Below are positions 7,945 to 15,852 of a DNA stretch of 64,000 nt, one piece after another. A program made the translations under genes and the position numbers. The notes beneath the pieces are model-generated. The model searched no databases and was not told the origin of the DNA. It worked only from the letters and a program-made list of their open reading frames with translations. Source of the stretch: Paenibacillus sp. FSL R7-0337 (GTDB taxonomy: Bacteria; Bacillota; Bacilli; Paenibacillales; Paenibacillaceae); assembly GCF_037969875.1 (NCBI RefSeq), contig NZ_CP150218.1:6262001-6326000 (forward strand). The letters are read 5' to 3'. Position 1 is the stretch's first letter. Each line of letters starts with the position of its first letter.

Positions 7945-8955
7945 ATGAAACCTACAATCTATGATGTGGCACGGGAAGCAGGCGTCTCTATCGCTACGGT
8001 GTCCAAGGTATTGAATAAGAGCGGCCGGATCAGCGACAAGACGCGGGAAAAGGTAGGACGGGTCATGGAGGAGCTGAACTACCAGCCCAGTCTGGTAGCT
8101 TCTGCCCTGACCAGCCGCCGGACGGGGACCATCGGGCTGATGATCCCCGATATTGCCAATCCTTTCTTTGCGGAGACAGCCCGCGGTATCGAGGATTACG
8201 CCCAGGAGCAGGGCAGCGACTTAATCGTCTGCAGTACGGACCGCAGCGATGAGAAGGCGGCCCGGTATATCTCGCTGCTGCTGCGCAAACGGGTCGATGG
8301 CCTGATTATTGCCTCTCATACGGGGAACCCTGAGCTGATCCGCGGAATGGTGGCCGATCATGTGCCGCTCGTGCTGTTCTCAGCCGATATCCGTATGCTG
8401 GAGGGGAACAGTGTCACCGTCGATGATTACAAAGGCGGCTATCAAGCCACGGAATACTTGCTGTCCCTCGGTCACCGCAGACTGGGAGTGATCTCTGACA
8501 ATCTGCCGGGGAGCAGGCTGCGGGTGGAGGGGTTCCTGGATGCGCTGAAGGCGGCGGGGATTTCTTTTGACAATCCGGCGAATATGATCCACACCTCGGC
8601 TACGCTGGAGAACGGACGCACGGCAGCGGCAGAGATGCTGAATCAGGCACAGGACATACGCCCGACCGCCATCTTTGCCTGCAATGACCTGCTGGCGATC
8701 GGAGTGCTCAAGGAGGCGCGCAGCGCCGGCCTGTCGATTCCCCGCGACTTGTCCGTAGTGGGCTTCGACAATACGATGCTGGCGGAAATCTGCCATCCCA
8801 CGCTGACCAGTATCGCCCAGCCTCTGCGCGAGATGACCGAGCAGGCGATGCTTCTGCTGAATGAAGCGATCAGCAACCCCACCAGCCCCAAGCGCAAAAT
8901 CATGCTGATGCCCGAGCTGGTCATCCGCCATTCTACGGGGCCGGTTCCGCACTAA
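7945..8955 (+). CDS. LacI-family transcriptional regulator, probable inositol regulator
   Basis: The start at 7945 (MKPTIYDVAREAGVS) is preferred over the in-frame ATG at 7918. It gives the canonical LacI N-terminus, AAAGGCGGG precedes it, and the promoter lies only a few bases before 7918. Residues 1-50 are the helix-turn-helix and hinge helix (VSIATVSKVLNKSGRIS). The rest is a periplasmic-binding-protein-like sensor domain (TGTIGLMIPDIANPFFAE, VVGFDNTMLAEICHPTLTSI). It sits between the two iol operons, each of which bears the same LacI-type palindrome, so it probably represses both. The effector is unknown; in Bacillus subtilis the analogous repressor IolR is of the DeoR family. Confidence 0.88.
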   Translation: MKPTIYDVAREAGVSIATVSKVLNKSGRISDKTREKVGRVMEELNYQPSLVASALTSRRTGTIGLMIPDIANPFFAETARGIEDYAQEQGSDLIVCSTDRSDEKAARYISLLLRKRVDGLIIASHTGNPELIRGMVADHVPLVLFSADIRMLEGNSVTVDDYKGGYQATEYLLSLGHRRLGVISDNLPGSRLRVEGFLDALKAAGISFDNPANMIHTSATLENGRTAAAEMLNQAQDIRPTAIFACNDLLAIGVLKEARSAGLSIPRDLSVVGFDNTMLAEICHPTLTSIAQPLREMTEQAMLLLNEAISNPTSPKRKIMLMPELVIRHSTGPVPH

Positions 8956-8971
8956 CCACACCTATTTATTC

Positions 8972-9010
8972 AAGACCTGTTCCGGCTGCGGCTGGGAGCG
9001 GGTCTTTTTT
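8972..9010 (+). terminator. Intrinsic terminator after the LacI-type regulator
   Basis: AAGACC at 8972-8977 pairs with GGTCTT at 9001-9006, with an additional inner TTCC/GGGA pairing, followed by a T-run to 9010. Confidence 0.7.
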
Positions 9011-9132
9011 GCGTGCTGTAGTGGGGGAAGAGCGAGTGTGCGTGGGGACGTATACGAAATGTATACGAAAAACAAAACACAATCTGCCAGCCGACTCTCC
9101 CCGTTAGGCAGCAGCGTGTGCTAAGGCGGAGA

Positions 9133-9330
9133 ACAAGTGGATTTACTACAACTACTGAGGAACGATTGTCCCGCCGGAGGGATAGTAGTTGGAAAACAGG
9201 CACTTAAATAATCCCGATATCCACCTCGGCGGCAAAATCAATCACAGTAGTTGCTGTTTTTCCACTTGCTTGCTCCTAATCGTCAAAAAACACGGAAATA
9301 AGCTGCGTTTTTCCATCTGTTTTTCCGAGG
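9133..9330. repeat. Family B inverted-repeat element, locus 1
   Basis: Contains AGTTGGAAAACAGGCACTTA (about 9186-9206) and, inverted about 50 nt further on, GTTGCTGTTTTTCCACTTGC, plus flanking GTGGATTTACTACAACTACT and a further TTTTTCCATCTGTTTTTCCG. The same modules occur near 15.4 kb and 25.3 kb. Confidence 0.6.
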
Positions 9331-9387
9331 GGAATATTCCAATTCAATGCCTGCACCCGATTATTGATATCGCTTTCAAATTGAGGA

Positions 9388-9416
9388 TTGCCAAAAGCAC
9401 GCTTCTAAACTATACT
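9388..9416 (+). promoter_or_regulatory. Sigma-A promoter of iolC-iolA-iolD-iolE
   Basis: TTGCCA (9388-9393), 17-nt spacer, TATACT (9411-9416). The -10 hexamer is identical to that of iolG, and the iol box follows 14 nt later. Confidence 0.7.
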
Positions 9417-9430
9417 AAAGTAGAAAATTA

Positions 9431-9449
9431 GGTTAAGCGCTTACCCTCT
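9431..9449 (+). promoter_or_regulatory. Operator-like palindrome upstream of iolC (iol box 2)
   Basis: GGTTAAGCGCTTACCCTCT, identical over 19 nt to the site at 5696-5714, lies at the expected start of transcription of the iolCADE operon. It is a LacI-type palindrome. Confidence 0.72.
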
Positions 9450-9574
9450 CCCCAGAGATGAAATGAAACATTCTGTTCCAAAGGCAACAATCAAACGTTG
9501 AAATACTCAACCTACACGCCAAGTTATACACCAAATGATTCTTACAGCAGCATATTAAACTAACCTTACTAATG

Positions 9575-9654
9575 CGATGTATAGCTTCACTGTACGAATT
9601 ACAACTTCACTGTGCGATGTATAGCTTCATTGTACGATTTACAGCTTCACTGTC
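9575..9654 (+). repeat. Four tandem 20-nt repeats in the iolC leader
   Basis: Units at 9575, 9595, 9615 and 9635 follow CGATGTATAGCTTCACTGTA with 1-6 changes each. A degenerate fifth unit follows. There are no spacers, and the array lies between the promoter and the iolC start. Confidence 0.85.
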
Positions 9655-9731
9655 CAATTCACAACGATTTACAGCCATTCGTATTACCGAACGGACTACC
9701 TTTTCCCTAGCTTGATCAAGGAGGCATCACT

Positions 9732-10742
9732 ATGAACGGTTTACAGTTCGACCCTGACCGGCGGCTGGATGTAGTTGCTGTTGGCCGGTTGTGTATAGAT
9801 TTGAACGCCAATGAGACCGGGCGGCCGATGGAAGAGACGATGACCTTCACCAAATATGTCGGCGGCTCTCCGGCCAATATTATCATCGGGGCAGCGCGGC
9901 TCGGCATGCGAACCGGCTTCATCGGCAAGCTGGCCGACGACCAGATGGGCCGATTCATCCGCAGCTATCTGCAAAAGGATGGCATCGATGACAGCCAGGT
10001 CTGCGTGGACCGGACGGGTGCGGTGACGGGGCTGGCTTTTACAGAAATTAAGAGCCCGCAGGAATGCAGCATTCTGATGTACCGCGACCATGTGGCTGAT
10101 CTGCTGCTGAACACGGAGGAGATTTCAGAAGAGTACATCGCCAGCTCCAAAGCGCTGCTCATCTCCGGTACGGCGCTGGCGCAGAGTCCTTCCCGCGAAG
10201 CGGTGTTCCTGGCGCTGGAATTCGCCCGCAAGCATAATGTGACCGTGTTCTTCGATCTCGATTACCGCCCTTATACCTGGACATCAGCCGCTGAAACGGC
10301 GGTCTACTATAACCTCGCAGCCGAGAAAAGCCACTGCATCATCGGCACACGCGAAGAATTCGACATGATGGAGAATCTGTATAATCTGGCAGGCGCTGAT
10401 GATCAGGCCACGGCAGCCCGCTGGTTCTCGCATCAGGCAGAGCTGGTGGTCATCAAGCACGGCGGCAGCGGTTCGATCGGCTATACAGCGGATGGGCGGA
10501 GCCACCGGAGCGGGATTTTCCCGGCTAAGGTCCTCAAGACATTCGGCGCAGGCGATTCGTATGCGTCAGCCTTCATCCACAGTCTGATGAGCGGGCACAG
10601 TGTCAGCGAGGCGATGCGGCGCGGCAGTGCTTCGGCATCCATTGTCATCTCCCGCCACAGCTGCTCCGATGCTATGCCAACCCTGGCGGAGCTGGAGGAA
10701 TTCCTGCGAACTAACGAGGAGGTTACAGCAGGAGCGCAATAA
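9732..10742 (+). CDS. iolC: 5-dehydro-2-deoxygluconokinase
   Basis: This 336-aa PfkB/ribokinase-family enzyme phosphorylates 2-deoxy-5-keto-gluconate to the 6-phosphate, the acid intermediate cleaved by IolJ aldolase. The PfkB signature 1 region is KYVGGSPANIIIGAARLG. The C-terminal anion-hole/catalytic motif is LKTFGAGDSYASAFIHSL, with the catalytic Asp in GAGD. CAAGGAGG precedes the ATG. It is the first gene of a four-gene operon and follows a long repeat-containing leader. The length is close to known IolC proteins; no aldolase domain is fused. Confidence 0.92.
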   Translation: MNGLQFDPDRRLDVVAVGRLCIDLNANETGRPMEETMTFTKYVGGSPANIIIGAARLGMRTGFIGKLADDQMGRFIRSYLQKDGIDDSQVCVDRTGAVTGLAFTEIKSPQECSILMYRDHVADLLLNTEEISEEYIASSKALLISGTALAQSPSREAVFLALEFARKHNVTVFFDLDYRPYTWTSAAETAVYYNLAAEKSHCIIGTREEFDMMENLYNLAGADDQATAARWFSHQAELVVIKHGGSGSIGYTADGRSHRSGIFPAKVLKTFGAGDSYASAFIHSLMSGHSVSEAMRRGSASASIVISRHSCSDAMPTLAELEEFLRTNEEVTAGAQ

Positions 10743-10789
10743 GAAGGGTAGTCAGCAGACTTTATATAGAACAGAAGGAGTGGACGTAA

Positions 10790-12250
10790 ATGACAGAGCA
10801 AACGGCACAAGTATTGAAAAATTATATCGGCGGGCAATGGGTAACAGCCGATACGGAGCAGACGGAACCGGTAGTGAATCCGGCCACAGGTGAGCTGCTG
10901 GGCAGAACGCCTCTATCCGGCAGAGCGGATGTGGACCGGGCGGTGGCGGCGGCTAAGGCAGCTTTTGCAGGCTGGTCCGCAACACCGGTGCCGCGCAGAG
11001 CACGGATTCTGTTTAAATATCAGCAGCTGCTGGTCGAGAATTGGGAAGCGCTGGCGAAGATCATCACCCTGGAGAACGGTAAAAGCTTCAAAGAGGCTTA
11101 CGGCGAGGTCCAGCGCGGCATTGAATGCGTAGAATTCGCGGCAGGGGCTCCGACACTGATGATGGGCCGGCAGCTGCCGGATATTGCGACTGGCATTGAG
11201 TCAGGGATGTACCGTTATCCAATCGGGGTGGTCGGCGGGATTACCCCGTTCAATTTCCCGATGATGGTGCCTTGCTGGATGTTCCCGCTGGCGATTGCCT
11301 GCGGCAATACCTTTGTGCTGAAGCCCTCGGAGCGGACACCGCTCCTGGCAGCCCGCCTTGCGGAACTGCTGGAGGAAGCGGGACTTCCGGAGGGTGTGCT
11401 GAATGTGGTGAACGGCGCGCATGAGGTGGTGAACGGGCTGCTGGAGCACCCGGATGTGAAGGCGATTTCTTTTGTCGGATCGCAGCCGGTGGCGGAATAT
11501 GTATACAAAAAAGGAACGGACCATCTCAAGCGCGTTCAGGCGCTGGCCGGAGCAAAGAACCACTCCATCGTGCTGGCGGATGCGAACCTGGAAGCCTCGG
11601 CCTCCCAGATAGTGAACGCGGCCTTCGGCTCTGCCGGGGAACGCTGCATGGCTTGCTCGGTGGTAACGGTACAGGAGGAAGTCGCCGATGAGCTGATCTC
11701 GATCCTGCTGCGGGAGTGCAACAGCATGACCATCGGGAATGGTCTGGAGGAGGATACGTTCCTCGGGCCGGTGATCCGTCAAGGCCATAAGGAGCGGACA
11801 GTTAGCTACATTGAACAGGGCATCGCCGAAGGCGCGAAGCTGCTCAGGGATGGCCGTGAGGATGCGGCGGTGCAGGGAGAAGGTTATTTCATCGGACCTA
11901 CGCTGTTCGACGGGGTGACGGAGGAGATGAAGATCTGGCAGGAGGAGATTTTTGCACCGGTGCTGTCGGTGATCCGGGTGAAGGATGTGGCCCAGGCGGT
12001 GGAGATTGCGAATCGCTCGCGGTTTGCGAACGGCGCTTGTATCTTTACGAATGATGGCGGTAAAGTCCGTTACTTCCGCGAACATATCGAGTCCGGCATG
12101 CTGGGAGTCAATGTTGGAGTGCCTGCACCAATGGCCTTCTTCCCGTTCTCGGGCTGGAAGGATTCGTTCTACGGCGATCTTCATGCAAACGGAAGCGACG
12201 GGGTAGAATTCTATACGCGCAAAAAAGTCGTCACTGCCCGCTGGCAGTAG
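10790..12250 (+). CDS. iolA: Methylmalonate-semialdehyde dehydrogenase (CoA-acylating)
   Basis: This 486-aa aldehyde dehydrogenase oxidises malonate semialdehyde to acetyl-CoA and CO2 in the last inositol step, and can use methylmalonate semialdehyde. The family hallmarks are present: GGITPFNFPMMVPCWMFPLA (NAD-binding region), LKPSERTPL, and the catalytic cysteine C286 in GSAGERCMACSVV, which is typical of the MmsA/IolA subfamily. MTEQTAQVLKNYIGGQWV is a standard N-terminus. It lies 47 nt after iolC. Confidence 0.93.
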   Translation: MTEQTAQVLKNYIGGQWVTADTEQTEPVVNPATGELLGRTPLSGRADVDRAVAAAKAAFAGWSATPVPRRARILFKYQQLLVENWEALAKIITLENGKSFKEAYGEVQRGIECVEFAAGAPTLMMGRQLPDIATGIESGMYRYPIGVVGGITPFNFPMMVPCWMFPLAIACGNTFVLKPSERTPLLAARLAELLEEAGLPEGVLNVVNGAHEVVNGLLEHPDVKAISFVGSQPVAEYVYKKGTDHLKRVQALAGAKNHSIVLADANLEASASQIVNAAFGSAGERCMACSVVTVQEEVADELISILLRECNSMTIGNGLEEDTFLGPVIRQGHKERTVSYIEQGIAEGAKLLRDGREDAAVQGEGYFIGPTLFDGVTEEMKIWQEEIFAPVLSVIRVKDVAQAVEIANRSRFANGACIFTNDGGKVRYFREHIESGMLGVNVGVPAPMAFFPFSGWKDSFYGDLHANGSDGVEFYTRKKVVTARWQ

Positions 12251-12273
12251 ACAAGGCGAAGGGAGGACATGAA

Positions 12274-14220
12274 GTGGAACGTATCCGATTAACAACAGCG
12301 CAGGCGCTGGTTAAATTTCTGAATCAGCAATATGTGGATTACGGCGGAGGGCCGGAACGCTTCGTGCACGGTGTATTCACCGTGTTCGGGCATGGCAATG
12401 TACTTGGATTGGGGCAGGCCCTGCAGGAAGCGCCGGGTGAATTGACCGTCTACCAGGGACGCAATGAGCAAGGGATGGTTCACGCGGCAACCGCATTCGC
12501 CAAGCAGAGCCGCAGACGGAAGATTATGGCCTGCACCGCTTCAGTAGGGCCGGGGGCTGCAAATATGCTGACGGCTGCTGCAACAGCAACGGCGAATCAG
12601 ATTCCTGTGCTGCTGCTGCCGGGAGATACCTTCGCTACCCGCCAGCCTGATCCGGTGCTCCAGCAGATGGAGCATACGTATAACTTGTCGATCACGGTTA
12701 ATGACGCCTTCAAGGCGGTCAGCAAATACTGGGACCGGGTGACCCGGCCAGAGCAGCTGATGTCGGCAATGCTCAGCGCGATGCGGGTGCTGACTGATCC
12801 GGGAGATACCGGGGCGGTGACCATTGCGCTGCCGCAGGATGTGCAGGGCGAGGCTTGGGAGTACCCGGCTGATTTCTTCCGCAAGCGGATTCACCGGGTC
12901 ATCGCCCGGCTGCCTCACCCGCAGGAGATCGCGGCTGCGGCTGAGCTGATCGCCAGCAAGCAGCGGCCGCTGCTGGTCTGCGGCGGGGGTGTCCGGTATG
13001 GGGATGCCGGAGCGGCGCTGCGCGCTTTTGCCGGGAAATTCGCCATTCCGTTCGGAGAGACCCAGGCTGGCAAAAGCGCCGTAGCCAGCAGCTTCGAGTA
13101 TAATCTCGGCGGCATCGGCGTCACCGGCAACGGCTGCGCGAATGCGCTGGCCCCGGAGGCCGATCTGGTGATCGGCGTCGGTACCCGGTTTACGGACTTC
13201 ACCACCGCCTCGAAGAGTCTGTTCAGTCATCCTGAGGTGGAGTTTCTGACGCTGAACGCTTCGCCCTATCATGCGGCTAAGCTGGACGCGCTGGCAGTGG
13301 TCTGCGATGCTGCCGAAGGCTTGAACGCCTTAGCCGCAGCGCTGGAGGAGCGGGGATACCGCTCTGCGTATACGGATGAGATCGCCCAGGCGAAGAAGTC
13401 GTGGGCTGCGGAGAGAGAACGATTAGCTGGCGTGGAGTATATTGCGAACACTGACAACACTGGTGCGTTCACCCCGGAAGTAGCTGGACATCTCGATGAG
13501 AAGCTCCCGGAATATGCAGAGGTGCTAGGCACTTCGCTGACCCAGACGCAGGTGCTGGGGATCATTAATGAAGTTATTCCGCAGGATGCGATTGTCATTG
13601 GAGCGGCGGGCAGTCTGCCGGGAGATATGCAGCGGATGTGGAACTCGGAGGTGCCGGATACCTATCATATGGAATACGGCTTCTCGTGTATGGGTTATGA
13701 GATTGCCGGGGCGCTGGGCATCAAGCTGGCTGAGCCGGGGCGTGAAGTCTATGCGCTGGTCGGGGACGGCAGCTACCAGATGCTACATTCTGAACTGGTA
13801 ACCAGCTTACAGGAGAACCGGAAGATCAACGTCCTTCTGCTGGATAATGCAGGGTTCGGCTGCATTAATAACTTGCAGATGGAGCAGGGAATGGAGAGTA
13901 TGGCTACAGAATTCCGCTACCGCGAACCGGACGGCCAGCTCAGCGGTGAGCTGATGCGGATCGACTATGCGGCGAGTGCGGCAGGTTATGGAGTGCAGAC
14001 CTTCCGCGCGTCTACAGTTGAGGAGCTTCGCACGGCCCTGGCGGCGGCCCGCCAGTCGGAACGCTCCACGCTGATCGACATCAAAGTGCTGCCGAAGACG
14101 ATGACCCACGGCTACGGCGCCTGGTGGAATGTCGGGGTTGCGGAAGTGTCCGGTAAGGAAGCCGTACAGGAGGCTTATGACCGGAAGCGCAGCGGACTTG
14201 AGACAGCCCGGAGCTACTAA
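12274..14220 (+). CDS. iolD: 3D-(3,5/4)-trihydroxycyclohexane-1,2-dione acylhydrolase
   Basis: This 648-aa thiamine diphosphate-dependent enzyme opens the ring of the trihydroxycyclohexane-dione made by IolE to give 5-deoxy-glucuronate. The N-terminal ThDP-enzyme domain has the activating Glu in YQGRNEQGMVHAATAFAK. The C-terminal ThDP/Mg site reads ALVGDGSYQMLHSELVTSLQ, followed by NVLLLDNAGFGCINNLQ (GDG-to-NN signature). Translation starts at GTG 12274, with GGGAGGA a few bases upstream, 23 nt after iolA. Length agrees with known IolD. Confidence 0.94.
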   Translation: MERIRLTTAQALVKFLNQQYVDYGGGPERFVHGVFTVFGHGNVLGLGQALQEAPGELTVYQGRNEQGMVHAATAFAKQSRRRKIMACTASVGPGAANMLTAAATATANQIPVLLLPGDTFATRQPDPVLQQMEHTYNLSITVNDAFKAVSKYWDRVTRPEQLMSAMLSAMRVLTDPGDTGAVTIALPQDVQGEAWEYPADFFRKRIHRVIARLPHPQEIAAAAELIASKQRPLLVCGGGVRYGDAGAALRAFAGKFAIPFGETQAGKSAVASSFEYNLGGIGVTGNGCANALAPEADLVIGVGTRFTDFTTASKSLFSHPEVEFLTLNASPYHAAKLDALAVVCDAAEGLNALAAALEERGYRSAYTDEIAQAKKSWAAERERLAGVEYIANTDNTGAFTPEVAGHLDEKLPEYAEVLGTSLTQTQVLGIINEVIPQDAIVIGAAGSLPGDMQRMWNSEVPDTYHMEYGFSCMGYEIAGALGIKLAEPGREVYALVGDGSYQMLHSELVTSLQENRKINVLLLDNAGFGCINNLQMEQGMESMATEFRYREPDGQLSGELMRIDYAASAAGYGVQTFRASTVEELRTALAAARQSERSTLIDIKVLPKTMTHGYGAWWNVGVAEVSGKEAVQEAYDRKRSGLETARSY

Positions 14221-14307
14221 GCGGGCGCTGCATGTGCGTGAAGCAGGCAGACGGCGCACAGTGAATCAAGGATTCTGCCATACTTGGGAGTGTGGAAGGG
14301 GTAGAAC

Positions 14308-15210
14308 ATGAGCATGTTCAGAGACAATGCCGTCCGGCTTGCAATCGCTCCGATTGCCTGGACGAATGATGATATGCCTGAGCTGGGGGGCGGCAATACG
14401 TTCGAGCAATGCATCAGCGAGATGGCGCTTGCCGGATATGAGGGCAGCGAGGTGGGCAACAAGTATCCGCGTTCCCCGGAGCTTTTGCATAGGGCACTGG
14501 AACTGCGCGGTCTGAGTATTGCCAGTGCCTGGTTCAGCGCCTTCCTGACGGTGCGTCCGTATGAGGAGACAGCAGAAGCCTTCCGTGCGCACCGGGATTT
14601 CCTGCATGAGATGGGCGCCAAGGTCATTGTCGTATCCGAGCAGGGCCGGAGCATTCAGGGACAGATGGATACGCCGCTGTTCGTTGACAAGCCGGTATTT
14701 ACCGAGGCGGATTGGGCTGCGCTTGCCGCAGGTCTTAGCGGACTGGGGCGGCTGGCGGCCGAGAAGGGCATGTCGCTGGTCTATCACCATCACATGGGCA
14801 CCGGGGTGCAGACTGCAGCGGAGATTGCCCGGCTGATGGAGCTTACAGATCCTAATGAAGTGTCGCTGCTATACGATACGGGGCATTTGGCCTTCTCCGG
14901 AGAGAATCCGCTGGAGGTGCTGCGTGAGCATCTGCCGCGGATTAAGCATGTGCATCTGAAGGACATCCGGCCGGAGGTAGTCCAGCGCGTTAAGACGGAG
15001 AACCTTAGCTTCCTGCAGGCGGTAAAAGCGGGAGCCTTCACCGTACCAGGCGATGGCTGCATCGCGTTCGGAGAGATTTTTGCCGAACTGGCTGCCTCCC
15101 CCTATACGGGATGGTTCGTTGTCGAAGCGGAGCAGGACCCGGCGCTGGCCGATCCGCTGGAATATGCGATCAAGGCGCGGCGGTATATCCGGGAACATAG
15201 CGGTTTGTAG
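14308..15210 (+). CDS. iolE: Inosose dehydratase (myo-inosose-2 dehydratase)
   Basis: This 300-aa TIM-barrel metalloenzyme dehydrates scyllo-inosose to 3D-(3,5/4)-trihydroxycyclohexane-1,2-dione, between IolG and IolD. Typical segments are LAIAPIAWTNDDMPELGGGN, EGSEVGNKYPRSPELL, YHHHMGTGVQTAAEIARLM, LYDTGHLAFSGE (metal Asp/His) and HVHLKDIRPEV. GGAAGGGG precedes the ATG. It closes the iolCADE operon. No iolI, iolJ or inositol transporter follows, so those functions must be encoded elsewhere. Confidence 0.93.
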   Translation: MSMFRDNAVRLAIAPIAWTNDDMPELGGGNTFEQCISEMALAGYEGSEVGNKYPRSPELLHRALELRGLSIASAWFSAFLTVRPYEETAEAFRAHRDFLHEMGAKVIVVSEQGRSIQGQMDTPLFVDKPVFTEADWAALAAGLSGLGRLAAEKGMSLVYHHHMGTGVQTAAEIARLMELTDPNEVSLLYDTGHLAFSGENPLEVLREHLPRIKHVHLKDIRPEVVQRVKTENLSFLQAVKAGAFTVPGDGCIAFGEIFAELAASPYTGWFVVEAEQDPALADPLEYAIKARRYIREHSGL

Positions 15211-15260
15211 GAAATCCGGGTAGAAGCCTGTATGTCTGCAAGGCAGGAATATGCGGGGGT

Positions 15261-15294
15261 GCACAGCTGCGGCTGTGCGCGCTCCGTTTTTTTT
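15261..15294 (+). terminator. Intrinsic terminator after iolE
   Basis: Perfect stem GCACAGC-TGCG-GCTGTGC (15261-15278), followed by eight T at 15287-15294. Confidence 0.75.
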
Positions 15295-15334
15295 ATGAAA
15301 TCCATAGATCAGGTGGAAGCTACGGGCGGAGTTA

Positions 15335-15475
15335 GTTGGAATTACTCCACCTGCTACCGGACAAATGAATCCTTTGTACAACAGCAGTTGGAAAAACAGC
15401 ACTTAATCCAATCACATTTCATCTAAAGTGCCACTATCGATACTATTAAATGCTGTTTTTCCACTTGCTTGGGTA
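15335..15475. repeat. Family B inverted-repeat element, locus 2
   Basis: GTTGGAATTACTCCACCTGC near 15335 is followed by AGTTGGAAAAACAGCACTTA and, inverted after about 50 nt, AAATGCTGTTTTTCCACTTG. The two inner arms can form a ~22-bp imperfect stem. Related copies lie at 9133-9330 and 25207-25420. Confidence 0.65.
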
Positions 15476-15691
15476 TATTCATAAGAATTCGAATAATTAA
15501 GATATAATTATCCACCTGTTGAGCCGGAGCGGTTTACAGGGTGGTGGCCGGGGCAGCGGCTGAAGTAATTAATAGGTAAGTTACTGGATGTTTGTGAAGG
15601 CAGTTACAGCTTGTACCAGCACAGGAGAATGGCGGGGAACGGGGCTGCGTGTAGAATGACTTTATCTGGTTAGCTGGAGGGGAAGCGCATG

Positions 15692-15700
15692 TGCTATAAT
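15692..15700 (+). promoter_or_regulatory. Extended -10 promoter candidate
   Basis: TGCTATAAT is a perfect extended -10 element (TGnTATAAT). No convincing -35 is seen. It would drive the regulator starting at 15853 with a ~145-nt leader. Confidence 0.45.
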
Positions 15701-15852
15701 GGCAGGAATTCGAACGGCGGTCCGTTTGGCAAGTTGCCGCAGTTGAGATAGATCTGATGTCGGAGAGCCGCCACAGAGCAGCCTTGGACGATGTGTGTAT
15801 GAAGCGGCCGGATGTGGCCGGGTATCCTGATTGTTGTGGAGGAGATTGTCGA

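Larger units (their letters stand above)
8956..9731. other. 776-nt intergenic region before iolC
   Basis: No credible gene. In order it holds a terminator (8972-9010), a family B repeat (9133-9330), the iolC promoter and operator (9388-9449), and a leader of about 280 nt with four 20-nt tandem repeats (9575-9654). Confidence 0.7.
15211..15852. other. 642-nt intergenic region after iolE
   Basis: Holds the iolE terminator, a family B repeat and an extended -10 promoter for the next gene. I see no supportable gene; an in-frame upstream ATG at 15757 is not used (see the regulator entry). Confidence 0.6.

Noticed and set aside
9575..9654. Possible CRISPR array
   Set aside because: The 20-nt units are directly adjacent with no unique spacers, and no cas genes are near.
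11201..12295. 364-codon minus-strand ORF opposite iolA
   Set aside because: Antisense shadow of a well-supported aldehyde dehydrogenase; composition is typical of GC-rich reverse frames.
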